Source: Streptomyces sp. 150FB
Lineage (GTDB): Bacteria > Actinomycetota > Actinomycetes > Streptomycetales > Streptomycetaceae
Direction of reading: 5' to 3'
DNA length: 64,000 bases
Assembly (NCBI RefSeq): GCF_000818195.1
Contig: NZ_JTHL01000001.1
Location: 7,545,852 to 7,609,851 of the forward strand
In this document: in pieces, positions 29,961 through 38,586 of the stretch
How the letters are laid out: every line of letters starts with the position of its first letter
How positions within the stretch are numbered: position 1 is the stretch's first letter
Made by a program: the position numbers and the translations under genes
The notes under the pieces: generated by a model
Told to the model about the DNA's origin: nothing
Databases searched by the model: none
What the model saw: the letters and a program-made list of their open reading frames with translations, nothing else

Positions 29961-31732
29961 TGGTTCCCGACATCGGACGCGGCTCCCGCACCCACGGCCT
30001 CCTCGTCTACCTGTACGGCCCCGGACGGCGCGAGGAGCACACCGACGCGCACCTCGTCGGCTCCTGGGACGGCTTCGCCCCCGACCCCGGCCGCGACACC
30101 GGCCTCGACCCCGACCCGAAGGTCACCCTCGCCCGGCTCACCGCCGCCCTGGACCTGCGGGTCAAGCAGGCCGGCGACCGCGCGCCCGCCAAGCACGTCT
30201 GGCACTGTTCGGTCCGTACCGCCCCCGGGGACCGGCGGCTGGACGACGAGGAGTGGAACGCCGTCGCCCAGCGCATCGTCCACGCCACCGGCATCTCCCC
30301 GGCCGGAGACCCCGACGGTTGCCGGTGGATCGCCGTCCGCCACGCGGAGGACCACATCCACATCGTCGCCACCCTCGTACGCGGCGACCTGCGCAACCCG
30401 CGCCTGAACTACGACTTCAACAAGGCCCAGGCCGAATGCCGCCGCATCGAGAAGGAGATGGGCCTGCGGCGCCTGAACGCCGGCGACGGAACCGCAGCGA
30501 AGAATCCCAGCAGCGCCGAGAAGTTCAAGGCCGAGCGCACCGGCCGCCCGGAGAGCTCGCGCGAGACGCTCCGTGAGGCCGTTCGTCGAGCCGTGGCGGG
30601 AGCGGATTCGGAAGAGGAGTTCTTCACGCGGCTCCGAGAGGCGGGGGTGCGGGTGAAGCTGCGGCACGCTCCGTCCGGTGACGCGCTCGGCTACAACGTG
30701 GCCCTGCCCGGCGACCGCAACCGCGACGGAGACCCGGTCTGGTACCCCGGCTCCAAACTGGCCCCCGACCTCTCCCTTCCGAAGATCCGCCTACGCCTCA
30801 CCGACGGGGCCGCCGAGCCGAGCGCGCCCGCGGTCGGCGCTGACCGGACGAACTGGTCACCGCCCGCCCGTCAACGACGCAACGCAGTCGTCATCGCCGA
30901 GCGCTCGGCCACGCTTCTGGAACGCGACGACGGCGGCGAGGCCGCCGCCCAGCTCGTCGGCGTCGGAGAACTCCTCGACGCGGTGGCCCAGACCTCACCG
31001 GCCCCCACCCGCGCCGAGCTGGCCGCCGCAGCTCGCGCCTTCGAGCGGGCGACCCGCAGTCATGTCCGCGCAGAACGCGCCGACACCAGGGCTCTCCGCT
31101 CAGCCGCCCGGGGCATTGTCCAGGCCGGCGGAGCGCTCGGCCGAGGCGAGGACGGCGGCACCACCGCCATGCTCGTCTCCACCCTCGTCCTGGTCACCCT
31201 CGCCGCCGCCCGCTGGCACTCCGCGCGTGGACACGCCCAGCAGGCCCACGCCTCCCGACAAGCAGCCGCGCACCTGCGCACCGCCTACCGGCAGGCCGCT
31301 GCCACCCCTATGCGAGTGCTGCACGACCAAGGCCGGGCCCTTCCAGAAGCCCAGCGCCGCACGCACGAAGCCACCCTTCGCGCCGTCCTGCCGGAGAAGG
31401 TCGTGCAGGCAGAGGGCATGGAAGCGAGGACCGACGCCTTGATCGCCACCCTCGCCCAAGCCGAGCGGGCAGGCCACGACTCCGAAGCCCTCCTGCGCCA
31501 GGCCATCGACATGCGCGAACTCGACAGCGCCGATGAGGTGAACGACGTCCTGGTCTGGCGCCTGCGGCGCATCGCCCAGCTCCCGGCACACCCGGGCGAA
31601 GGTGCCCGTCGGTCGCAGGCCGCCACCCGCCAGGCCACCACGCCGAGCAGCCGCACCAGCGAACGGAACGCGACGGCAGCCGCACCGCTCGGGACTGTTC
31701 AAGACCCCAACCGCCGCTCGCCACGTCGCTGA
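29957..31732 (+). CDS. MOBP-type relaxase
   Basis: A 591-residue relaxase/mobilisation nuclease. The N-terminal domain has KHVWHCSVRTAPGDR and the metal-binding motif AVRHAEDHIHIVATLVRGD (HxDxxHxHxV-like), followed by NYDFNKAQAECRRIEKEMGL. The catalytic Tyr is likely in the first 30 residues (LLVYLYGPG). After residue 330 the protein is helical and Ala-rich with a hydrophobic span (TAMLVSTLVLVTLAAARW). The enzyme nicks one oriT strand and guides it to the coupling protein. The start GTG 29957 or ATG 29960 overlaps the MobC stop. Relaxases are unusual for Streptomyces plasmids that use TraB. Confidence 0.88.
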   Translation: MMVPDIGRGSRTHGLLVYLYGPGRREEHTDAHLVGSWDGFAPDPGRDTGLDPDPKVTLARLTAALDLRVKQAGDRAPAKHVWHCSVRTAPGDRRLDDEEWNAVAQRIVHATGISPAGDPDGCRWIAVRHAEDHIHIVATLVRGDLRNPRLNYDFNKAQAECRRIEKEMGLRRLNAGDGTAAKNPSSAEKFKAERTGRPESSRETLREAVRRAVAGADSEEEFFTRLREAGVRVKLRHAPSGDALGYNVALPGDRNRDGDPVWYPGSKLAPDLSLPKIRLRLTDGAAEPSAPAVGADRTNWSPPARQRRNAVVIAERSATLLERDDGGEAAAQLVGVGELLDAVAQTSPAPTRAELAAAARAFERATRSHVRAERADTRALRSAARGIVQAGGALGRGEDGGTTAMLVSTLVLVTLAAARWHSARGHAQQAHASRQAAAHLRTAYRQAAATPMRVLHDQGRALPEAQRRTHEATLRAVLPEKVVQAEGMEARTDALIATLAQAERAGHDSEALLRQAIDMRELDSADEVNDVLVWRLRRIAQLPAHPGEGARRSQAATRQATTPSSRTSERNATAAAPLGTVQDPNRRSPRR

Positions 31733-31838
31733 CCAGGTCGAACCGGTAGTCGACCATCGACCGAGCGGACGCCGCGAAATGTATGGACAGCCGGTTCCAC
31801 CGGCTGTTACGGATGAAGACAGGACCCACAACCGGGAG

Positions 31839-32243
31839 ATGACGCTCGTGCTCAGAACCACCACCCGCACCACGGAGCCGGCACCTGCGCTGCCCGTCCT
31901 CCCCACTGGTACCAACCCGCTGCTGCAGCTCCAGGCCGAGACGCGGCCCGCCGACGGACCCGGGGCGATTCGCTGCGTCGGCCACTCACGCGAACTCGCT
32001 CTCGGGGGCATCCCCGTGATGTGCTCCGCCTGCTGTGCCCGACGCGACTGGCTGCTCATCAACCACGGGCGCAACGTCTGGGTCCGCTGCCGGTGCGGCA
32101 ACCAGTGGCTCGAGCCCGAGATCGGCCGCGCCGACTTCGACGCCCTGGTCGGCGGCCCGCACGGGACGACCTACCCGAGTGTCGAGGTGGGCCTGGCCGC
32201 GCTCGGGTTCGACGGCGTATTCGCCGGCATCTATATGGAGTAG
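31839..32243 (+). CDS. Hypothetical zinc-ribbon-like protein
   Basis: A 134-residue protein. GIPVMCSACCARRDWLL and NVWVRCRCGNQWLEP hold two Cys clusters (CxxC and CxC) about 20 residues apart, which would make a zinc ribbon. The C-terminal ADFDALVGGPHGTTYPSVEV has no known domain. ATG 31839 is given; GTG 31848 is equally good because GGGAG then lies nine bases upstream. It is the last rightward gene of the mobilisation group, about 106 bases after the relaxase, and faces the CBASS genes tail to tail. Confidence 0.6.
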   Translation: MTLVLRTTTRTTEPAPALPVLPTGTNPLLQLQAETRPADGPGAIRCVGHSRELALGGIPVMCSACCARRDWLLINHGRNVWVRCRCGNQWLEPEIGRADFDALVGGPHGTTYPSVEVGLAALGFDGVFAGIYME

Positions 32244-32307
32244 GCGAGCACCGGAACGAATAAGCGGAGGCTGGGGCACCAGCCCCCTGGTTCGCCGCTT
32301 CTGATCT

Positions 32308-32946
32308 TCAGCTGCTGGCGGGCGCCGGGTCGGCAGCTTGAGCCTCTGCGAAGGTGCCGTAGTCGGTCGATCGGTCTAGCAGGCTGAAGTCCATGTCACC
32401 GGCGGTGAACCGGCTGGTGTAGTAGTGCCCGGTCGCAGTCTTGGGGTGGAGACCGGTGACCGCTATTCGACAGGCCCCTTCGTGCCGCGGGCTTCGATGC
32501 TGGTGCTCCACGCGGGGCGTGTTGTCGTACAGGAATCCGATCTCGGCAGTTCCCGAGTTCTCGGGGGCGCCGATGGTGGCGTTGCTCGACCGCGAGGTGC
32601 TTTCCTTCGTGCGGAGCGTGGCGTGCAGGCTCCAGAAGGTCTGCTCGATCGTCATGTACGTAATGATCGGACCACGGTTCCCTCCCTCCGGGATGTGGCT
32701 CTCCGAGCTCGGGACAAGCACTACCCGCCAGGTGCCCGTGACCCAGGCACGGCCGGTGAAGCGGTGGATGACGGGCCAGCGCCAGGCCCACTTGTCGAAG
32801 ACGACGGTGCCGTAGCCCACGAGGGCCGGGATGTACGCGAAGAGGTACCGGAACTCGGACGGGTACAGGCCCAGGACGACCAGGACGACCGTGTAGAGGG
32901 TGGCGGCGATGGTGGCGCCGACGCGGATGGTGGTCGCGGTGTTCAT
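32308..32946 (-). CDS. Cap15-like CBASS effector (two TM segments plus beta domain)
   Basis: A 212-residue protein directly after the CD-NTase (two-base gap). TIRVGATIAATLYTVVLVVL and FRYLFAYIPALVGYGTVVFD are two membrane segments. The rest is beta-rich: AWVTGTWRVVLVPSSESH, GPIITYMTIEQTFWSLHATL, SNATIGAPENSGTAEIGFLY and ATGHYYTSRFTAGDMDF. This layout is that of Cap15/S-2TMBeta effectors, whose beta-barrel binds a cyclic dinucleotide and whose membrane part then disrupts the inner membrane, killing the infected cell. The family name is from layout; sequence similarity was not tested. Confidence 0.75.
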   Translation of the reverse strand: MNTATTIRVGATIAATLYTVVLVVLGLYPSEFRYLFAYIPALVGYGTVVFDKWAWRWPVIHRFTGRAWVTGTWRVVLVPSSESHIPEGGNRGPIITYMTIEQTFWSLHATLRTKESTSRSSNATIGAPENSGTAEIGFLYDNTPRVEHQHRSPRHEGACRIAVTGLHPKTATGHYYTSRFTAGDMDFSLLDRSTDYGTFAEAQAADPAPASS

Positions 32947-32948
32947 CG

Positions 32949-33860
32949 TCAGCTCTCGTAGTTTAGGTAGCGCCACGCGCGCTCGATCAGCTCGCGCGCG
33001 TCCTTCTCCGTCCACTTCTGGCCCTCGCCGAACACCTTCTTGATCCCGTTCGGCTCCACCATGCGCAGATAGCTGAACCAGGCCCCCGTGAGTTGCTGAT
33101 AGACCTCTCGCAGGCTCTCACGGACCACAGCGTCTAGGCTGCCATCGAGGAGCAAGACGTTGTCCGGGACGTTGTAGATCAGGCACTCGGAGAAGTAGGA
33201 CGGAAGGGCTTTGATCACGCCCTCGGCGGCGAGGTCGTTCTCGACGTTCTTCAGCACCCGCACCACGATCTTGTACCGGTACTTGGTGTTGGTGTTCTTC
33301 GTGCGGCCGTTGACCAGCTGGAGCTCGGGCCAGTTGATGACACGCTTGCCGTTGCGCCCGTAGACGACGCTGCCCACGTACTCGCCGCCGGGAGCCGTGG
33401 TGTCGTAGGCCACCCACTTGAAGCACGGCACCACGTCGATGCTGGGACGGCTGCCCACAACCTCCGGAACGTACACGGCGAGGTTGTGGTCCGTGTCCAC
33501 CCAACCGAAGTGGTTGGTGAGCGCGTCCTCGACCTCCTGACGGAGCCTCTGCCGGGTCCACGGCCCCGCGTACCTGGCTGGCTGTCCAAACCACCAAGCC
33601 GCCAGCCCCTCCGTATGGATGGGGTCGTTTAGCTTCACCATGATGTCGACGTCGCTGTCACCGCGGACGTTGGTGTTGTTGGGGTACGAGCCCTTCGACG
33701 CCACCGTTATGTCGAGCCCCTGGAACGGTTCGTGCCGGAGTACTGCCTGTTTCACCATCCGCTCGGCGCGCTCCAGCCTGAGCTGTTCGGAAGCACCCGG
33801 AGGGTTCTTCCATTTGTTAATCAAAGCGATCCGCTGCTCATACGTCAACTGCCGTGCCAC
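32949..33860 (-). CDS. CD-NTase (cGAS/DncV-like nucleotidyltransferase)
   Basis: A 303-residue nucleotidyltransferase. SKGSYPNNTNVRGDSDVDIM holds the GS motif (57-58) and the metal-binding Asp pair (D70, D72), and PSIDVVPCFKWV the third Asp (D142). ALPSYFSECLIYNVPDNVL and GQKWTEKDARELIERAWRYL are typical of the SMODS helical half. In CBASS the enzyme senses phage infection and makes a cyclic oligonucleotide that triggers the effector. It is the first gene of a two-gene operon with the Cap15-like gene; without Cap2/Cap3 or HORMA/TRIP13 genes this is a type I CBASS. Confidence 0.9.
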   Translation of the reverse strand: MARQLTYEQRIALINKWKNPPGASEQLRLERAERMVKQAVLRHEPFQGLDITVASKGSYPNNTNVRGDSDVDIMVKLNDPIHTEGLAAWWFGQPARYAGPWTRQRLRQEVEDALTNHFGWVDTDHNLAVYVPEVVGSRPSIDVVPCFKWVAYDTTAPGGEYVGSVVYGRNGKRVINWPELQLVNGRTKNTNTKYRYKIVVRVLKNVENDLAAEGVIKALPSYFSECLIYNVPDNVLLLDGSLDAVVRESLREVYQQLTGAWFSYLRMVEPNGIKKVFGEGQKWTEKDARELIERAWRYLNYES

Positions 33861-34173
33861 GAACGCCTCCAGGCTCCGGCGCGCCCTGCGCCGTCCACAG
33901 CGTACGAGCGGGCACTGACAGCGACGCCGCGGCCGGCGTCAGAGATGGCTCACCAACCAGACGTCTGGGTCTCTAGCCGGGGGCGACAGCGCCAGACGCC
34001 CCCGAGAACTGACGCGCCACCGTTCAGCACGCCACGGGCTCTGGGGAAATCAGCTCATCGCATCCCCGCGGCACGGCTTCTTGGAGTCGCCCCTCACATC
34101 GACCTGATGTCCGCAGTGATAGGAGACCGTGGTCAGGGGGAACACGGTCGGAGAACTCCGGTAGATCTGAGGT
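33861..34173. other. Divergent intergenic region upstream of CBASS
   Basis: About 310 bases between the CD-NTase (leftward) and the 34174 gene (rightward), presumably with promoters for both. I see no convincing -35/-10 pair, repeat or small gene. Frames crossing it lack domains. The bases TCTGAGGT just before ATG 34174 serve as its ribosome site. Confidence 0.4.
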
Positions 34174-34683
34174 ATGAACCTCAACGACCTCAGCTCGCTT
34201 ATGGATCGTCGTCAGGACGGCGGCCTCAGCTTCGAACGCTTCCGATCCGAGCCGGCATTGACCGCACTGCGGTGGCCGGACGACGTGCTGAAGGACTTCC
34301 TGTTCGACCATGGCGACAACGGCCTCTTCGTAGACGACTACGGAGCGCTCGACCTGACCGCGATCACCTGGACGCTGGAGACGATTCCGTCCGCGAGCTT
34401 CCACAAAATGCCGACCGGTGAGAGCGAAGTCGGACTGATCGAACACTTCGCCAAAGACCCGCTGCACTGGGTCGCAGTGCGAGCCCCGGAAGTCGGCAGG
34501 CACTGGGAAGATCACGGGACGTGGTTGCGCCCGCCGCTCCTCATCGACCGGGGTCTCTTGGCCCCGGCGAGCAACGGGCTGCAGGTCCTGGAGGGCCGAA
34601 CTCGTGTCGGTGTCTTGCGTGGCCGCATCCGCGAGCAGCTGCACGTCGCCCCCGAACACCAGGCGTGGGTGGGGCGCTCGTGA
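34174..34683 (+). CDS. Hypothetical protein, possibly ParB-nuclease-like
   Basis: A 169-residue protein. The C-terminal third, TWLRPPLLIDRGLLAPASNG followed by LQVLEGRTRVGVLRGRI, resembles the start of ParB/sulfiredoxin-type domains (P.L.I...L...G..V.EGR.RV..L). The N-terminal part (PALTALRWPDDVLKDFLFDH, FVDDYGALDLTAITWTLETI) is unknown. Codon bias is normal for the window. It stands alone, divergent from the CBASS pair and followed by 330 bases with no clear gene. It may be an accessory gene of the defence island or unrelated cargo. Confidence 0.55.
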   Translation: MNLNDLSSLMDRRQDGGLSFERFRSEPALTALRWPDDVLKDFLFDHGDNGLFVDDYGALDLTAITWTLETIPSASFHKMPTGESEVGLIEHFAKDPLHWVAVRAPEVGRHWEDHGTWLRPPLLIDRGLLAPASNGLQVLEGRTRVGVLRGRIREQLHVAPEHQAWVGRS

Positions 34684-35017
34684 GGACTTACCGCGTCTGG
34701 CTGCGTGCGCTGCGAACACCGAGTGCCTCTCGTAGAGATGCGGATGAATGAGTACGCGTCTGTACCCGGCCCGCGCCGGGACCTGGCGAGGTACAAGGAC
34801 CGGTGGCCCTCGGGTTGGGAGCATGTCCTGCCCTGCCAGGTTTCCCGTTGACCATGCTGATCGGGACCTAGAGCCAGCAGGACTTCACCGGCTCCCTGGA
34901 TGACCCGGCGCGCGAGACCTTGACGGGCACGAGCACTGGGACATGCTCGGTGGCGATTTCGACGGCCAAGCAAAGCCGCCCCCCGCCTGAACGGCTTGGG
35001 TGGCCTGCGGCTCTCGA
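34684..35017. other. Gene-poor gap with short fragments
   Basis: A 334-base gap. A 37-codon frame at 34738-34851 (MRMNEYASVPGPRRDLARYK, then DRWPSGWEHVLP) and a start-less fragment ending at 34990 (HEHWDMLGGDFDGQAKPPPA) read like protein pieces rather than noise. The second recalls the C-terminal end of some polymorphic toxins. Neither is complete, and they may be decayed cargo. No hairpin or promoter stands out. Confidence 0.3.
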
Positions 35018-35347
35018 TCAGACTTCGGCTAGTCGGTTAGAGAGGTCGAGGGCGTCGGTCGCGAAAGAGAGGGCGGCGCACAGGCCGGTCACCTCGTACA
35101 GGGTCGGACGGACTAGGCGCGGCCAGTCGTCCGGGGCGGCGGGCCAGGAACCGAGAAGCACCTCGACCTTGGTCAGCCCCAGGTACGTCGTGACGTCCCA
35201 GCCGCTGCGCGAGGCGGGCTCCCAGCGCAGTCGGATGCGCCCGAGGGGAAGTTGAAGGGTTTCGGCAGCGAGCCAGGTGATGTCGAGGGGGCCGTCGGGG
35301 CGGGTGGAGATGCGCTGGAGAAGCGCGCTGTGCACGCCGTGCGGCAT
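35018..35347 (-). CDS. Hypothetical protein of the DUF317 cluster
   Basis: A 109-residue frame from ATG 35347. HGVHSALLQRISTRPDGPLD, LQLPLGRIRLRWEPASRSGW and TLYEVTGLCAALSFATDALD are well-formed, with normal codon bias. It has no domain I recognise. The open frame extends upstream, but that part overlaps the next gene in another frame and is Arg/Pro-rich as expected for a shadow. It is the last of a leftward set of small genes around two DUF317 proteins. Confidence 0.5.
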   Translation of the reverse strand: MPHGVHSALLQRISTRPDGPLDITWLAAETLQLPLGRIRLRWEPASRSGWDVTTYLGLTKVEVLLGSWPAAPDDWPRLVRPTLYEVTGLCAALSFATDALDLSNRLAEV

Positions 35348-35436
35348 GGGGCGGGCCGCGACAGTGTGCAGCGCGAGGCGGGGCTCGGGGCGCGAGAGTG
35401 ACGAGATCGGAAGCCTCCGTGGTGGTAGGGAAGCGA

Positions 35437-35649
35437 TCAGGCCCAGGTGAGGGCGTCGCGCGCCCCCACCGGGAGGTAGTCCTCCTGGCCGTCGTCGGCG
35501 ATGTACGCCTTGCCGTCGCGGACAACGACCTCGGCCCCCACGAAGTGGGCGAAGGGGAAATCGGGGTTGATGGCGAGACGGACCGGCAGATTGGGGTCGA
35601 TTTCCTGGAGCTGGCGGAGCAGGTGGCCGACGGTCAGGTACTGGGGCAA
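35437..35649 (-). CDS. Small hypothetical protein with TTG start
   Basis: A 70-residue protein starting at TTG 35649 with CGGAGA eight bases upstream, which decides the start. LTVGHLLRQLQEIDPNLPVR, LAINPDFPFAHFVGAEVVVR and GKAYIADDGQEDYLPVGARD read as a compact alpha/beta protein. Similar small proteins recur in Streptomyces plasmids and integrated elements, but I cannot name a family. Reading upstream of the TTG quickly becomes Ser/Pro/Thr-rich and out of step with the DUF317 gene that really occupies that DNA. Confidence 0.55.
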   Translation of the reverse strand: MPQYLTVGHLLRQLQEIDPNLPVRLAINPDFPFAHFVGAEVVVRDGKAYIADDGQEDYLPVGARDALTWA

Positions 35650-35749
35650 GGGAGTCTCCGTGAACGCTGGACATTGACGGGGCTGGTCGGCCCGACGACG
35701 GGGAGTCGTCGAGCCGTCGGTGGATGTATGAGCGGAGCCTGATCGGCGG

Positions 35750-36097
35750 TCAGCACGAGGAGTTGGTGACCAGGGCGGCGAGGAATCTGGCAACGGCCTC
35801 GGAGGGGGTGTGGAGACCGAACTCCTGGACCCATGCGTCGCCATCGGCGGGCTGCACCCAGACGTGCCAAACGATGTTGCGCTGCCAGGCCGACGGGTCT
35901 TCGGGGAGCCAGCCGACGTAGACACAGCCGTCGGGGCTGGTCGCGTGGACGTTGGCCTCAGGGGTGCCGACGATCGCCCACCCAAGTGCGTCCAGGAGAT
36001 CGAGCACCGGGCCCGCACCGTGGTCGGCGGAGAGCCAGTGGAGAGCGTCCGCCGTGGGACGGACAACGGCCGGAAGGAGGGTGGCAGAGGTGCTCAC
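35750..36097 (-). CDS. DUF317-like protein, short form
   Basis: A 115-residue protein from GTG 36097. VRPTADALHWLSADHGAGPV, LLDALGWAIVGTPEANVHAT, SPDGCVYVGWLPEDPSAW, IVWHVWVQPADGDAWVQEFG and LHTPSEAVARFLAALV match one DUF317 unit: a W/D-rich beta structure with a TP..I..F helix at the end. The family is restricted to streptomycetes and relatives, often on mobile elements, with unknown role. The longer two-unit DUF317 protein lies 1 kb upstream. No close promoter signal was seen. Confidence 0.75.
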   Translation of the reverse strand: MSTSATLLPAVVRPTADALHWLSADHGAGPVLDLLDALGWAIVGTPEANVHATSPDGCVYVGWLPEDPSAWQRNIVWHVWVQPADGDAWVQEFGLHTPSEAVARFLAALVTNSSC

Positions 36098-36313
36098 GGT
36101 TAGATGGATCCCTTCGTTGACCTGCGGTTTTCCCGACACCCGTACGTTGGCATGTGGCATGCCGAAGTGCGTAGTCGTTTCCCAGCGAGGACGTCTGCCG
36201 TGGGCGAACTCGGGTCGTCGGCAGGTGACGGGAGACCGGGGAATGGACAGGCCAACGCGGTTGTCCTACATGGGTTGCGGTGACGGGCCGCAGGCGAGCG
36301 AAGGGGGACAGCG

Positions 36314-36577
36314 ATGGCCGAGACGAGCAGACACTGGGACGGCGCTGGGTTGGAGCGCAAGATCCGCGCGGCCGGGCGGCCGTGGACCGTGGGCGACATC
36401 GCGATGGTCGCCGACGGCCAGTGGGGAGTTGGCGCACAGCCCGACCAGTGGCCGGACGAGGAGACGGTGGAGCGCCGGGTCGCCGAAGGCCGGCGAGTGG
36501 AGCTGACGATGGAGGAGCTGGCCCGCGCGGTGGGCCCCCGGGCCGAAGAGGGCCACCGCGACGAGAATCGGAGCTAA
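36314..36577 (+). CDS. Small hypothetical protein
   Basis: An 87-residue protein from ATG 36314 with GGGGGA seven bases upstream. GAGLERKIRAAGRPWTVGDI, AMVADGQWGVGAQPDQWPDE and TVERRVAEGRRVELTMEELA have strong codon bias and look like a short helical, possibly DNA-binding protein. It is the only rightward gene in this stretch and converges on the leftward 160-residue gene with a four-base gap. Family unknown. Confidence 0.55.
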   Translation: MAETSRHWDGAGLERKIRAAGRPWTVGDIAMVADGQWGVGAQPDQWPDEETVERRVAEGRRVELTMEELARAVGPRAEEGHRDENRS

Positions 36578-36581
36578 GCGT

Positions 36582-37064
36582 TCAACGTCGGGGCCCCGTT
36601 GTGGGCGATGGCCCGACGACAGCCGCCGGAGAGGACGGTTCGGGCACGGCCCCCGGGGCGTGCCGCGTCTGCCCGGAGCGGGCGACAGCAGCCTGTGCCA
36701 GCCGAACCGCCGGTGCCTCAACCTCGGGTGCGGCGGCCTCTCGAGCCTCCACCACGCGCCGGATCGCCTGGAGGTACGCACGGCTCTCCGCGTGGGCGAC
36801 GCGGAGGCTGACCGCCGTTTCGGTGATCCGGTCGAGTTTGTAGAAGTCAGGCACGTACCCATGCCGGGACAGGGCGTGAAGACGGTCCTGGTGAACGGTT
36901 ACCGCGTTGTCCGTGATGGCCAGGGCCGTTCGGGTGTGCATGGCGCAGCGCAGGAGCGGGTCGTCGCTGGGGCGGCGGACCCCGAGGACCTCAAGAGCTT
37001 CGATGGGCTGGCCCCAGGCGTTCTCGATCATGGCCGTGGCCTGGTCGAGCATGGTGGTGGGCAT
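36582..37064 (-). CDS. Hypothetical helical protein
   Basis: A 160-residue protein from ATG 37064 with CAGGAG seven bases upstream. MIENAWGQPIEALEVLGVRR, PLLRCAMHTRTALAITDNAV and AVSLRVAHAESRAYLQAIRR form a helical core; the last 50 residues are Ala/Pro-rich and disordered. I do not know the family. It lies between two DUF317 genes on the same strand and probably shares their transcript. Confidence 0.6.
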   Translation of the reverse strand: MPTTMLDQATAMIENAWGQPIEALEVLGVRRPSDDPLLRCAMHTRTALAITDNAVTVHQDRLHALSRHGYVPDFYKLDRITETAVSLRVAHAESRAYLQAIRRVVEAREAAAPEVEAPAVRLAQAAVARSGQTRHAPGAVPEPSSPAAVVGPSPTTGPRR

Positions 37065-37121
37065 GGTGGAACTCCTGTTGGGCAGGGACGGTCGCGCGTG
37101 GAGTGCGGCTTGGGGTGGGAG

Positions 37122-38069
37122 TCATCGTCCGCGCCGGGGCGCCGGCGAGCTGGCCGGCAGCCGGGCAGAGGTCGCGGGCGCGGGGTGTCCCGTCCGTTTC
37201 TGCGCCGCCCCCGTGGAGCGGCTCTGGGCGGCCATCACTCGGAGGTCGGCTGCTGTGCGCGGTGCCCGCGCGGCACGGTGTACGGCCTGGGTGACCGCGG
37301 TGCGGCGTACGTCCAGCGGAGTCGGAGCGCGCGAGACCTGAGCCTCGGCGATCGACGTGGCCGAAGCGACAGGGGTCGTAGTGACCAGGTGCTGCATACG
37401 CCGGTCGACTTGGTGGCGTTCGCGGACCACCGGGGTCGACTTCGCCATCACAGCGGCGGTTGCGGTGATCAAATGGGACGGTGTGCGGGCAGTGAAGGTC
37501 GCTTCGGCACGAGTGCCCCAGCCCGGCGGGCCGGCCCACAGCTCGACGGTCCTGCGGTCGGAACCGTAGCCGCGCCGATCGATAAGGATGCCCGCTTGGT
37601 CGTCAGGAGCGATGATTTCGACGGTGCCGAGTTCAGCTCCGTCAAGGTTCCAGCCGGCATCGGTCAGCGGCCGGACGGTGTCCCTCCAAGGGGCGGTTGG
37701 CCCTGTCAAGAAGCGGCCGAGGGTGTCGGAAGCGAGGGCTTCGTCGTAGTCCTGGACCAGTGCGGCGGTGAGGCCGGCGACCATCTCGGCCGGGGTGACG
37801 TGGTTGAACGTCGCCGTCCAGCGAGGCGCCGAGAAGGCGTCCTCGGCTGCGCTGATCTTCCACAGTTCGAAGTCGTCGCCAAACCAGCCGATCCGAATCC
37901 GTTGGTCGGGAGAGGTTACGAGGAGCTGGCAGGGACCCTCATCGAGGTACTGATGAGGCCAGTGGGCGACGGGCGCGAAGCCAGCCTCGCCGGTCCCGTT
38001 GGAACCAGCCAGATACATAGGGCTGACCAGTACCTCTTGGTACCGGGTCGGGTCATCAGGGGCGTACAT
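37122..38069 (-). CDS. DUF317 protein with two repeats
   Basis: A 315-residue protein from ATG 38069 with GGAG nine bases upstream. Repeat one is VSPMYLAGSNGTGEAGFAPV, LLVTSPDQRIRIGWFGDDFE and HVTPAEMVAGLTAALVQDYD. Repeat two is LTDAGWNLDGAELGTVEIIA, PDDQAGILIDRRGYGSDRRT and ARTPSHLITATAAVMAKS. This two-unit form is standard for DUF317 of Streptomyces. The last 90 residues are basic and Ala-rich. Function unknown. The IS5-type element is inserted about 100 bases upstream of its start and may affect its transcription. Confidence 0.8.
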   Translation of the reverse strand: MYAPDDPTRYQEVLVSPMYLAGSNGTGEAGFAPVAHWPHQYLDEGPCQLLVTSPDQRIRIGWFGDDFELWKISAAEDAFSAPRWTATFNHVTPAEMVAGLTAALVQDYDEALASDTLGRFLTGPTAPWRDTVRPLTDAGWNLDGAELGTVEIIAPDDQAGILIDRRGYGSDRRTVELWAGPPGWGTRAEATFTARTPSHLITATAAVMAKSTPVVRERHQVDRRMQHLVTTTPVASATSIAEAQVSRAPTPLDVRRTAVTQAVHRAARAPRTAADLRVMAAQSRSTGAAQKRTGHPAPATSARLPASSPAPRRGR

Positions 38070-38211
38070 GGTCGAGTCTCCGGAAGCGAAGGAGGAGAAC
38101 GGATCCGCGTGAGCAGCGGTGGGAGCCGCCGGTGCGCACGCGGATGCCGTGGCGGCGGCAGGTGGCCTCTAGGGACTGTCTCTCAGATCCGTCTGTGGGA
38201 TCGTCGTGCTC

Positions 38212-38577
38212 ATGATCGAGTCGTGGGTTGTCGATGACGGCAGCGCTGTGCAGGTGGTGCTGGAGACCCTCCGGGCGAAAATCGGCGAGGGACAGCTTGA
38301 GACCTGGCTGGCCAGTTCATCCGGCCGCAAGTTGGCCTTCGTGACCAACGCCGAGCGCGCGCTGGTGGTGTTGATGGATGGTGAGGATGATGCTGGCGAG
38401 CACGCCGTCGACCCTGGAGCTGAGGGATCGAGCGGCGGTTTCGTTCTGTCCAATGGGCAGTACGACGAATACCCGGACGTGGACACCGTGCCGCTTGAAG
38501 AAGCGTTCAGGATCGTCGACCACATCGTCAGCAGGGGGACTTGGCCCGCAGACGCGCGCCGGGCGGTCGACCGTTGA
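38212..38577 (+). CDS. Imm1-family immunity protein
   Basis: A 121-residue protein. The C-terminal half, GGFVLSNGQYDEYPDVDTVP followed by LEEAFRIVDHIVSRGTWPAD, is typical of Imm1 immunity proteins, which neutralise secreted deaminase-type polymorphic toxins. The N-terminal half is AVQVVLETLRAKIGEGQLET, RKLAFVTNAERALVVLMDGE. ATG 38212 is chosen over GTG 38206. No toxin gene is next to it. It appears to sit between the ends of the IS5-type element, facing the transposase, and would then travel as a passenger. Confidence 0.75.
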   Translation: MIESWVVDDGSAVQVVLETLRAKIGEGQLETWLASSSGRKLAFVTNAERALVVLMDGEDDAGEHAVDPGAEGSSGGFVLSNGQYDEYPDVDTVPLEEAFRIVDHIVSRGTWPADARRAVDR

Positions 38578-38586
38578 TCGAGCCAG

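Noticed and set aside
36660-38237. A 525-codon rightward frame over the DUF317 gene.
   Set aside because: No domain; the other strand has a two-repeat DUF317 protein with a good ribosome site.
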